NCBI RefSeq assembly: GCF_000003815.2
Contig: NC_049993.1
Coordinates: forward strand, 2,611,627 to 2,675,626
Reading direction: 5' to 3'
Length of the DNA stretch: 64,000 bases
Source of the DNA: Branchiostoma floridae
Taxonomy: Eukaryota; Chordata; Leptocardii; Amphioxiformes; Branchiostomatidae
Both the position numbers and the translations under genes were made by a program. The notes under the pieces are model-generated. The model worked only from the letters and a program-made list of their open reading frames with translations, had not been told where the DNA came from and ran no database searches. The number at the start of each line of letters is the position of its first letter. The stretch's first letter is position 1. Positions 34,903 through 44,390 of the stretch are shown here, piece after piece.

Positions 34903-36235
34903 GTTTGGGGAATGTGAGGTGAACAAGCTGAAAGGTTATTTCACTGCGGTGAAGCCATATCTTCAGAGCCTTGCAGGAGGACAGGTATGTTTTCAAAGAA
35001 AATATGCCTTCCAAGTCATACATTTTCACTACTTTTTTAAAAATATAAGGTGGGCAGACTGCATCAATATTACTAACCATTATGGCACAACCCAAATACA
35101 GAATCTTTTATGCAAAATGCATTGAGTACATTGCATCTTTCACTCATTTTTATTTTAGATCCCAGACAACGAGAGGCATAGCCTCTTCTCCGGGCGAGAG
35201 GAGAATGGATGGTCCACCAGAAGTAAGTAAATGTTCTCATTATTATAGAGAATGCTGTATGCACTTTAACTTATCTGCAATGCTTGTAGTGTAATCAGAC
35301 AGATACATATAGGAAAATTATAATACACACTAAGATACGTGTATTCTGTACGTGTTATCTGTACTCAGTTGGCTTGTGTGATGCATGCTCAATGTACATG
35401 TCTCTCTCTAACTTGTACATACAGCTCTAACTCATTGAAACCTTGTCCTTCACTTATAGAAAAACTGTGGGATGTGCATCACTCAGGGGCCTTCACAGAG
35501 GACCAAGCAAACCTCGTGGACAAGTGGGTGATTGAAGAGGTGGATATTCCTCTTCAGTACGAAATGGTAAGACGTTGTTGTAGCCGTCAGGAACAGACAA
35601 CAGACCCTGATCCTGCATTTCAAGCCTAATACATAGACTCAGTATATACAGATATATGCTGTGCTTGCATATGCTTTTACTTCATTTTGCAGTTTTTGCT
35701 AGGCAAGTTACAAGTAACTGTTGAACACCACAAATTTGCTGAAAATTTATGAATTTTTTATCATCATCACTATCCTTGGGGTTTTTATTAACTATTTCAC
35801 TTCTCCTTGAGTGCTAGTTGAGTACATCACCCATCGGTAATAGCCCACCAACTTCTGCTCATGTGCATGTAAGATTGACTAAGGTTGAACAAAGATTTTT
35901 ATTCATTGCAAAACTATTAGGCCGTACTCTGTATGTTACAATGTATGTAATCTTTGAATCATACAACTAAATCCCTCTTCTAATCCAAATAAGATATGCA
36001 ACATAGCTGCCTATTACATATTACAGTGCATGTGAGGATAATGTTGAAAGAGAGAAAACTTATTTTAACAACCTCCTTCTTTTGGCTACAGCGGTTGGAG
36101 TATGGCGTGATGGTAGTGCTTCCTGAAGCCTTGCTGCAATCTACCAGCTGCACAAAGGCACAGCCACCCTGCAGGAGGCTAGGGATTGTGTCCGGAAAGC
36201 AGGAGTTCGTGATTAGTTCGTGGGAGCATTTTCAG
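34903..36235 (+). pseudogene. Orphan exon set, 3' end of an unrecognised gene with frameshift
   Basis: Four exons join in phase: 34903-34983 (product GECEVNKLKGYFTAVKPYLQ..), 35159-35221 (PDNERHSLFSGREENG), 35460-35565 (KLWDVHHSGAFTEDQANLVD.., ending at GTAAGA) and from 36092 (RLEYGVMVVLPEA). Splice sites are GT-AG (TATTTTAG, GTAAGT, CTTATAG, GGCTACAG). After VLPEA the reading shifts by one base: the continuation IYQLHKGTATLQEARDC is in another frame and ends in TAG near 36212. I recognise no named family; the V-L-x-P-E-A ending looks like a conserved C-terminal module. No start codon or upstream exons were found, so this is likely a gene fragment. Confidence 0.5.
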
Positions 36236-36249
36236 AGTAGACTAGAGTT

Positions 36250-36667
36250 GAACTTTGACCTGTTACTGGTCTGTAAGATAATACTATTTTCTGTCTTAGT
36301 GCTGTTTAATCATCTTGGTTGTTTACAAAATGTTACCCACATATGTAAGATGTTGACTTCATTTTTAGTTCTTGATGGCAATCAAAAACGAACTTTGACC
36401 TGTTACTGGTCTGTAAGATAATACTGTTTTCTGTCTAGTGCTGTTTAATCATCTTGGTTGTTTACAAAATGTTACCCACATATGTAAGATGTTGACTTCA
36501 TTTTTAGTTCTTGATGGCAATCAAAAACGAACTTTGACCTGTTACTGGTCTGTAAGATAATACTGTTTTCTGTCTAGTGCTGTTTAATCATCTTGGCTGT
36601 TTACAAAATGTCACCCACATATGTAAGATGTTGACTTCATTTTTAGTTCTTGATGGCAATCAAAAAC
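36250..36667. repeat. Three tandem 139-bp units
   Basis: Units begin at about 36250, 36391 and 36530 with AACTTTGACCTGTTACTGG and end TTGATGGCAATCAAAAACG. They are almost identical, so this is a recent expansion just 3' of the orphan exons. The edge words GCATTTTCAGAGTAGA recur at 36837. Confidence 0.93.
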
Positions 36668-36669
36668 GT

Positions 36670-37549
36670 GCACATAAAAAGTGCAGTCAGGAGCTTATGT
36701 TCTTACACACGTGAGCTTATATTCTTACAGACATGAGATATTCTTACACACAGTATTTTTGTATGACATGTTTCACAAGTTAGATTTCATGGAGCAAAAT
36801 GCTCATTCATCTGGAAAGAGTGCCCTTGTGTTCAGAGCATTTTCAGAGTAGAGTAGTGTTAACCTTTGACGCAGGAGGAGCTGCGGGTATGTTAAAAGTA
36901 TGTTGTAAATTGTCTTGTTGACAAATGTTCAACTATCTGGTTGAACCTAAACATACTGTTTTGAAGGTTTATTAAAATTTTGAAATGATATTGGTCCAGT
37001 CATTTATCTAACACATCTTGTTTCTAAAATAAAATGAGATTATATATATCTGTAACAATCCTTTTAGTTAGTAACAAAATTTCTCAAAACCCTGTCGTGC
37101 TGCATATTCATAACTTTTATTTCTCTTTCTTGGATAGATCTATTTATTAGGCAAAGAAAAGATGACAAATCTTATAATAAAAGTTATCTTTATTGCAAGT
37201 TAATGCACAGAGGTAATTGTTCACTGCTGAATACAATAAGTATACAGTGTACACAGATAATGGGAAATTTATCAAACTTAATTCCATGCAGATTAAACAC
37301 TATTTTGTCCTTTTGATTGCAACTATATGATTTTCATCAATCTAATTGTGCAAGGAAAAACACAGAAAGCACTTCAATAGTGCATCCCAAGATGTACTAC
37401 AAAATGTACCATAAAACATGACTGTCAGTGAAAACGTTCAGCTGCACATTGATCAATTTCCCAAGCCATTCAGTTCCCAGGTTGTATTCTATCGCAAAAC
37501 CGCTTCTTGGATAGAAGTAGATGTCCGTCTAACATTAAAAAGAATAGTA
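36670..37549. other. Non-coding region, nothing recognised
   Basis: AT-rich. An isolated fragment of the adjacent foldback element (CGCTTCTTGGATAGAAG) lies near 37500. Confidence 0.5.
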
Positions 37550-38521
37550 GATTGTTGTCTATCCTATAAAAAGCGCTTTTGGGATAAAATGTGCTTCTAT
37601 CCTAAAAGCGCTTCTGGGATATCCAGAACACGTCGCAACCGAAGGAGCACATTCTGGATATCCTAAAAGCGCTTTTGGGATAGAAGCAAATTTGGGATAG
37701 ATCTGCATCCAAAATGTTCTTCTATCCTAAAAGCGCTTCTAGGATATCCAGAACACGTCGCAAGCGAAGGAGCGCATTCTGGATATCCTGAATGCGCTTC
37801 TGTCGAAGGAGGCCGACATCTGTCTTCTCCTGTGCAGGGTGACTTTGTTAATAATGGTTTGCTGAATTTCATGATCAGCTGCTCAGGTTTGTTTCGAACC
37901 GGAGATAGCGATGCTACCTCGGTGTGTGGGGTCCATGCAGTCAACACGTCGCGAGAAAATGGCAGCGGTCACTTCCGGTGATTGTTTGCACCTGTCCAAA
38001 GTTTCCATATTAAGTTCGACCTCGCGACACCTGCCGTAATCTACTTGATCGAAATCCGCAGTTTATAAAGCAACCGCTGAACCTAGATTTTACGTGATTA
38101 TGGGAGGGTTAGACCGGCCCACGTAGTCCCCCAAAATGATTTGGTTTGTGCAAACTACGTTGATTTGGTGTAAGTATATGCGATCATCTATCACAATCAA
38201 ACCCGGAAGTGACCGCGTGGGGAGAACAAAGATGGCGGCCTTTTGACTACGAAAAATCACATGCAAGATAGTCTCCGCCTCCAAAGAGACTAAGCTCCTC
38301 CCACAAGTGCACGTTCTGGATAAACACGTCGGCTTATCCTGAATGCGCTCCGACAGAAGCGCATTCAGGATATCCAGAATGCGCTCCTCGCTTGCGACGT
38401 GTTCTGGATATCCCAGAAGCGCTTTTAGGATAGAAGCACATTTTGGATGCCGGTCTATCCTAAAAGCGCTTCTATCCTAAAAGCGCTTTTAGGATAGACG
38501 ACATTCTAGGATGTAACAATC
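37550..38521. mobile_element. ~970-bp foldback transposon with AAAGCGCTT subrepeats
   Basis: Left arm 37550-37830 and right arm 38310-38521 are inverted copies: GATTGTT...CTATCCTAAAAGCGCTT, GATATCCAGAACACGTCG, GGAGCGCATTCTGGATATCC. The palindromic words AAGCGCTT and GGATATCC repeat many times in each arm. The 480-bp centre has no transposase but holds GTCACTTCCGG (37968-37978), CCCGGAAGTGAC (38202-38213) and AAGATGGCGGCC (38229-38240), motifs seen in TATA-less promoters (ETS and YY1 types). Confidence 0.85.
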
Positions 38522-38885
38522 AGCAGCAGATAGGCCGCGCTCAGACGTGAGGAGCTGCAGGGGGTCACCTTTATCTGCGGGGTAACCTATTTCCGTCAGC
38601 AGGAGATCAGCAGCAGATAGGCCGCGCTTAGCCTGATTTAATCGCGCTTCTCAGGCCCGTCGTACATTGCCGCGCCGGGAGGAGGCTACCAGCTCCGGAT
38701 GGCGGAGTTTGCGTTACACAGACTAGGCCGCGCTCAGACGTGAGGAGCTGCAGGGGGTCACCTTTATCCGCGGGGTAACCTATATCCGTCAGCAGGAGAT
38801 GAGCAGTAGATAGGCCGCGCTCAGACGTGAGGGGCTGCAGGGGGTCACCTTTATCTGCGGGGTAACCTATATCCGTTGTTTTTGA
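38522..38885. repeat. Three ~95-bp repeats, AGGCCGCGCTCAGACGTGAG family
   Basis: Units at about 38530-38615, 38723-38810 and 38811-38880 share AGGCCGCGCTCAGACGTGAG, GCTGCAGGGGGTCACCTTTA and GCGGGGTAACCTAT(A)TCCG. Between the first and second lies the dispersed repeat also found at 29733-29840. Confidence 0.88.
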
Positions 38886-38889
38886 AATT

Positions 38890-39700
38890 CAGGGTATGTG
38901 TACGGGTATCAAGTCGATGGACGGTGATTTCAAACTGCAATATTTTGAATTTATTGCAGTTTTACATCACTTCCCGCGGACTGTATATCTCTAAATACCC
39001 TGTTTCTTGATACAACGGATATAGGTTCCGCGCAGATAAAGGTGAATTAGCTTAAGAACTTCATAAAAAGTTACCAACATGTGGTGAACACAATAAAATG
39101 GCTTTAGATACAGGCGCACAACTTCAAACATCAAACTTGCCTCCGAGTCGTTTATATCATTTTCTCATCAATATTAGAAGCAAAGCAGAGACTGGGCCGT
39201 CACTTTGTGTGGACGTGGGGACATCTAGCGCCTTTAGTAATATCTGCAGAATCCTTCTAACTGGCACATGCAGTACTGAGCGCTATTGGTACATATATAT
39301 TGCCTTGGAGGCAATGACAATGAAATAGAAGATCGTCTCTTCTTCGGGTCCTTTGAAGTCCCCTAAGGTTATAGTTGAGCTGTTTAGACTAGTGCTTCTC
39401 CGCCTCACGACCCAACAGTCAACTGATGAGCGCCGCCTGGGAGATCCTATGTGAACTGCATGCCCGTCAGGCAAAGATTAACGCCAAATTTGGGCTTGAC
39501 TTTGACCTTGTGCCAGGAGTGTACCATTTGACGGTCCCACTCTGGAGGGGGGGTAAGAAAACGTCCGAGTGGGAATCAATAATCGAGAATTATGTGTGTC
39601 GAGCCTATACCACATATGTCAAGTAAAACTTCAATATTAATAAAACTTCAATGTAACCATGTATACCAGAAAGGAATGTGAAAGTTAATGTTTAAGAGTC
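38890..39700. other. Non-coding region upstream of the NTase-TPR gene
   Basis: Short frames only, none with splice signals and domain content. Confidence 0.5.
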
Positions 39701-39704
39701 TCGA

Positions 39705-39839
39705 GACCTGACGTCACACACACACCCGGTGATTTCCTGCTGACACTTCCGCATTACGTGGCGACCGGAAGTCGTTTCTAGACATAGTCAGTTATCAGCA
39801 GCTGTTATATATCTGCATATCATCACCAGCCTGACCACC
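39705..39839 (+). promoter_or_regulatory. Likely promoter of the NTase-TPR gene
   Basis: Upstream of ATG 39840 lie a full CRE palindrome TGACGTCA (39709-39716), an ETS-type ACCGGAAGT (39764-39772) and a TATA-like TTATATAT (39805-39812). The TATA-like word is only about 30 bp from the ATG, so the start site would lie almost at the start codon, or the TATA word is fortuitous. Confidence 0.4.
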
Positions 39840-40253
39840 ATGTCGAACATGCTGCGTGTTGCGGGCACACTTCTCCCTGTAGACGTGCGATGCCGGAGGT
39901 TTGTTACGGCTGACAGGTATGGTCTGGCCGAGACGGGGTACGGCCGCGCCCTTCTGGCCGCCATGTCTGATATGGACAGGCTACAGGAAGTGGAGGTACT
40001 GAAGGGCCTGGGAGACTTGAACGTGGAGAAAGGAAGATTTCACAAGACCGAAGCTTCACGGAACTTGGAACTCTTGAACCTGTACAGGGCCGCACTGCCT
40101 CCGGTGTGATGACCCGGGGGAAGGGGAGTCTCTCGTACATAGGGTCAAACTCGCCCAGAAACTCAGGCAGAAAACGCGCATAGCTGGCTCAACCAGCGAC
40201 ACAAAGCTTAACTCTGTCGCAAGAACGTCAGAAATCTTTCAAGACTTGGATAA
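39840..40253 (+). pseudogene. NTase-TPR gene exon 1, 5' part, frameshifted
   Basis: ATG in good context (CACCATGT) opens an 89-codon frame through [18 protein letters not shown] and LNLYRAAL, then stops at TGA TGA. Shifting by one base at about 40098 (extra C in CTGCCTCCGG) restores [20 protein letters not shown] and continues to IFQDLD at the transposon border. The paralogous stretch at 42550-42640 ([11 protein letters not shown]) supports the corrected frame. Confidence 0.75.
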
Positions 40254-42403
40254 CCTCTGTGAAAATTCAAGCGTCCGAAACTGCCCGGACGGCGTCTACA
40301 AGCGTCCAATGGCGTCCGAGCGCGTTTCAGACGTTCTGGACGCGTTCATTGCCGTCCGAAACGGCCGCGGACACATCGTGAGCGTCCGTGCCGTTCTGTC
40401 AGTTTTTATGGTGAACGCCCGAACGGCTGAAAGACCTTCCATTGCCGTCGGAGACGGCCACTGATGGGGCTATAAAATACTTAGTCACCCGACGCCGGCA
40501 GACGGCTGCGTCTTTTCTTATGATCCCCACGGGAAACATGACGTTTTAACTTCTGCACATGCGCCAATTTCAGCGGGTGAATTCGAATTTCAGACCGTTG
40601 AACACTCCGGCGGTTGCAGGACTTATGTTCAGAAGGTGACTATTTCTGTGGATTTCATGTCCGTTTGTTAAATTTTGCGCACTTTTGGACCAAGGAATTC
40701 ACGTCTAGACGTAGCAGCTGATGTTTGTACGACATTGTGCTGAGGTTGGGTTTACGGCGATGACTGTATCCGTTATTTATACTAAAAAGAATGTACAAAA
40801 ATTATTTGTCGTGCGCCGACAAGGGGGAAAAATTATATTACTTACTCAAAGCAGCAAACCTTGGACAGCAGAAATCACAGATGTGACAGACGTCAAAAGA
40901 AGCAGCGGTTCTTCCGTTAGCTGATTGTCGATACTTTGCAGGCGCCGGTAAGTGAATACTTCGCATTTTATTCTAATTTTTTGTACATTCATCTGTTGCA
41001 AAGCTTACCGACGACTTGTTGTTACGGGTGCCCTCCCCACATACGCGAAGAAATGATAAAATTTAGGATCTTGTTTTGATGCCACAAAATAAAAAGAATT
41101 ATGAACACGTTGTAGAATACTTGTAAAAAATATCTGTTGCTTCTATTAAGAATGATAATGCTGTTAAAATGTAGATTTAGACAACAGATAATGAGATAGC
41201 ACCTACCGATTTTGCCGGTGCCAATCAAAATCTTAGTCGGCTCTTCCAACTACTTGGGGTTAGGAACTTATGAAACGGAAGACTTTAGTTCGCTACCTCG
41301 AAATAAAAAAAATGACTTATGATCTTTGTAGAAACTTTAACGTTATTTCACATTTATATATCCAGTCTTTAGCAAATACTGGTGCAATTAAAATTTACGA
41401 TAGAAAATTTCAAACGTCCTGTATTTACCCTTGATGTTATGTGGGCTCGTCCATTCTGATGTAACGTGTCGGCACGGCGGCACAAAAAGCCGCGGACACG
41501 ATTGAAGGCCGGATTGAATTTCGTACATGTAGCAAAGTTGATTAAACGCCGCGGAGTACGTGTAAACAATTTACGAAGAAATGTGTTCAAGTTGTGTTTG
41601 ATTTTAGCTAAACCTGACGGCCCGGTGGTGGGTGGTCTTCTACAATTCACTGCCTGGCTGAATATTTGTTTGTTTGGTATGTGGCAACGCTAAATGTCCC
41701 AACAGGCCATAAAATTATAGCCGTGACCGGACGGCGTCAGAAACGGCGTCCGGGCAGCCGTCTACGCACGTTCCAAATTAAATGCACCGGCCCGTTATGA
41801 GTTTCTACCGTACTGCCTGACTAACTAAAACTGTGTCTTGAAGAAAAAATATTTTGCTAGGAGTTTGGCCCAGATATTAACCTTTAATAATATAGCGATG
41901 ACAGCCTCTTGGCCTTTCATTCCATTTTCTGTCGAATTTTACGATCTGTACCCCCCGTGGGAAGGCGTGGTGGAGGCTACCGCCCGTACCAGCGGCCTGG
42001 ATTACGCCGTTTATGCCCGTCGCAACCGGCGTCCGATCCGTCCCAGCAGCCTGGATTACGTCATTTACGTCCGTCGCAATCGGCGTCTGGTCCGTCCGCA
42101 GAGACGTCTGTTCCCAGCGGGGGGCCCGCCCGACGGAGCGCGGGAGCGTCCGGCTGCCCGCTTTCAGACGCCGTCTCGGACGTCCCGAACGTCCGACCGG
42201 ACGCGTCTAAAGTGCCAATCTAGACGCGTCCAAGCGTTTGTTATGCCGTTCGGACCGTCTTGGACGTTTCGTCGGGCGTTCAAAAGCCCGTCCCATGCCG
42301 TCCGCCGCCGTAACCGTCCAAAGCGTCCCAATAATTTAAGACGCCTTGGACGGTTGTCGCAAACGGCGTTTCGCCGTCTCAGACGCTTGAATTTTCACAG
42401 AGG
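40254..42403. mobile_element. 2150-bp transposon inserted in exon 1 of the NTase-TPR gene
   Basis: Perfect 22-bp inverted ends, starting CCTCTGTGAAAATTCAAGC, at 40254-40275 and 42382-42403. The host AA is present on both sides (40252-40253; 42404-42405). Taking out the element and one AA gives GAT AAG GCA TGG in frame, which fixes the borders. Subterminal 200-400 bp at both ends are packed with CGTCC/GGACG words in both orientations. No transposase is recognised; the 201-codon frame at 41838-42443 is a CGTCC repeat read-through. The 2-bp duplication plus subterminal repeats would fit an EnSpm/CACTA-like group, but this is inference. Confidence 0.88.
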
Positions 42404-42700
42404 AAGGCATGGGCTAATGGTAGTCATTTGGACTCCATCTTAGATGGCTTGGGGAAGTTTCTTGTAGAAGGAATAGCAGAGAAAAGAAAGCTGTTAGAAG
42501 TAGAGGCCATAAAAAGTCTCGGAGACGTAAACCTTAAGAGAGGAAGAGACTTGAAGGAGCCCAGACACTTGACCAAGGCGACAGCCCTGTACAGCACAGC
42601 CCTGGAGCGATGTGACGATCTACATGGGAAAACCGTCCTCACACATCGCTTACTGCACGCAGCAAAGGTCAGGAGAGACATACAAGGGAAAAGGAGACAG
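42404..42700 (+). CDS. NTase-TPR gene exon 1, 3' part
   Basis: Open 99 codons: [17 protein letters not shown], then [43 protein letters not shown], ending at donor CAG|GTAGGT, phase 0. It is homologous to the 5' part of the same exon, so the original exon held a tandem pair of helical units. Confidence 0.75.
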
Positions 42701-43524
42701 GTAGGTATTTGCTTCCTACATTACTACTTCTGTCAGTAGTCATACAGACGAGGACTCTGCTTCCTATATAGAATAACGTATTGCATTGTTGTATCGTTCT
42801 CAGCATATTCTGCTATTGTAATTAAAACACAAAAGTTAGCATTGCTCTGAACAAAGTTCTAACCAGCGTATCTCTTAGCAGAAGTACGTATCTTTGCTCG
42901 GTCTGCATTGTTTCCTTTGTTGATGTCACCTATGTACGAAGCTCGTGTTTGTAGTAACCGATGACATTTGGACTTGTCATGTGTTTGCTCACCTGTGTCT
43001 GCCGTTCCCCTGTACGTGACGTATTGAAGCAATGTCGGTGTTCATTGTACGGCCTCACGTGCCGACAGAGGTGTTGCTGTTCTGCTGTTCGTGTGCTTCA
43101 TTAACGGTGTTAATGTCAATTACCTTTGCTAAAAAGGTTCTGTTGTCGATAGCGTCTGTGTGTGTGTCTGTGTGTGTGTGCATGCGCGCGCGTGCGCGTG
43201 TGTGTGTGTGCGTGCGCGCGCGTGTGTCTGTGCATGTGTGTTTCTGTGTGTGTGCGTATGTGTATGTGTGCGTTTCTATGTGTGTTTGTGTATGTGTGAG
43301 TGTGTGTGCGTGCATGTGTATGTGTGTGTGTGTGTGTATTTGTGTGCGTGTGTGTCTGTGTGTGTGTGTGTATGTGTCTGCGTGTCTATGTATGTGTGTG
43401 TATGTGTGTAGAATGCAGTATTGATACTTGGTATGTGACTAGGTATTGATAAGACTTTGAAAGGTATTGTTAGTTGCCATTATCTATAGGCATTTACGTT
43501 GCCTCCATTGCTACGTTTCTGAAG
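42701..43524. other. Intron with (GT)n microsatellite
   Basis: A GT/TGCG-rich microsatellite spans about 43157-43412 (spurious CVCVCV frames). The rest is unremarkable intron. Confidence 0.8.
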
Positions 43525-43619
43525 GGCAAAAAGACAAACAAGCGGCTGTCAACTGGACCTAGCAAGGTCATTCCATCTATTCCTAAAGGTCATGACCTCT
43601 CTACGGCAGATAGGTCAAG
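43525..43619 (+). CDS. NTase-TPR gene exon 2
   Basis: 95 nt, phase 0 to 2, acceptor TTTCTGAAG|GGC, donor TCAAG|GTGAGT. Encodes a basic, Ser/Pro-rich linker (GKKTNKRLSTGPSKVIPSIP). The polypyrimidine tract is modest; the exon is chosen because phase and donor fit. Confidence 0.6.
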
Positions 43620-44030
43620 GTGAGTGACGTCAGTTCAATAGTAATCATGTCTTTTGTAACACTAATCAATCAATTTTTGCCTGTGACCATTTTAATCAAC
43701 TTCACAATATGGCTGAGGGTCTGTTTGATATGTGACCCATTACAACATTTTAGGACTTTCATCTCAAATACACCAGGCAGAGTGTTTTGAAAATAGATAA
43801 AAAAGTTGACAAAAGAGAGCGACAGAGATTTCTACTAAACAGTGCCAAACTTTAGGACCATTTTTAACATCAGTTGCACTTTTTTATAGTAGCAAAAACG
43901 TATCGCCAATATGAAACTGTGAACTAACAAACATATAGTTTCCTCAATTGGGCTCATTGATAACTTGGCATCAGTCGTAACTAAGCGTCAACTTTTACTT
44001 CTCTTCACGTATTTTGTAAACCCTCCGTAG

Positions 44031-44143
44031 TGCAAAGAAGTACAAGGAACACCTACAGAAAGGTGACAAGGCGGTACAGAATGGAGACCTGGACTCAGCA
44101 GAGCAGCACTTTGCAACAGCGCTCAGGTTCGTACATATCAGAG
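44031..44143 (+). CDS. NTase-TPR gene exon 3 (TPR-like helix pair)
   Basis: 113 nt, phase 2 to 1. [20 protein letters not shown] then [14 protein letters not shown] looks like a TPR. The donor is AGAG|GTATTT; an earlier GTTCGT would break the phase of the next exon, whereas this choice gives Asp across the junction (HIR-D-PTVQQ). Confidence 0.75.
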
Positions 44144-44390
44144 GTATTTAACAAGTTTTAATATATAAACAAGCTTTGCAATTTAACACTGTACTTACAC
44201 TGCAAAACCTCACTAAAACGTACAAAATTTGCACATTTTGCAAGCTATTTATCTATTTGTTTTATTTATTAACTTATTAATTATGGTTTTATTTTGCCAT
44301 TAAGTGTAAACAGATAAAACTGGCAACGAAACCCGTGAATCCCAATACCACTCAAAGATTAGACAATTGTGCAACACTTGTGTCTTACAG

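Noticed and set aside
40254..42403. Transposon acting as an intron (left end ..TCT|GTGAAA, right end TTTTCACAG|AGG)
   Set aside because: Splicing there would leave 10 extra bases in exon 1 and shift the frame; the upstream frameshift does not compensate.
41838..42443. 201-aa frame at the right end of the transposon
   Set aside because: Arg/Pro-rich product of CGTCC repeats, no transposase motif.
43032..43424. 130-aa Cys/Val-rich frame
   Set aside because: Translation of a (GT)n microsatellite in an intron.
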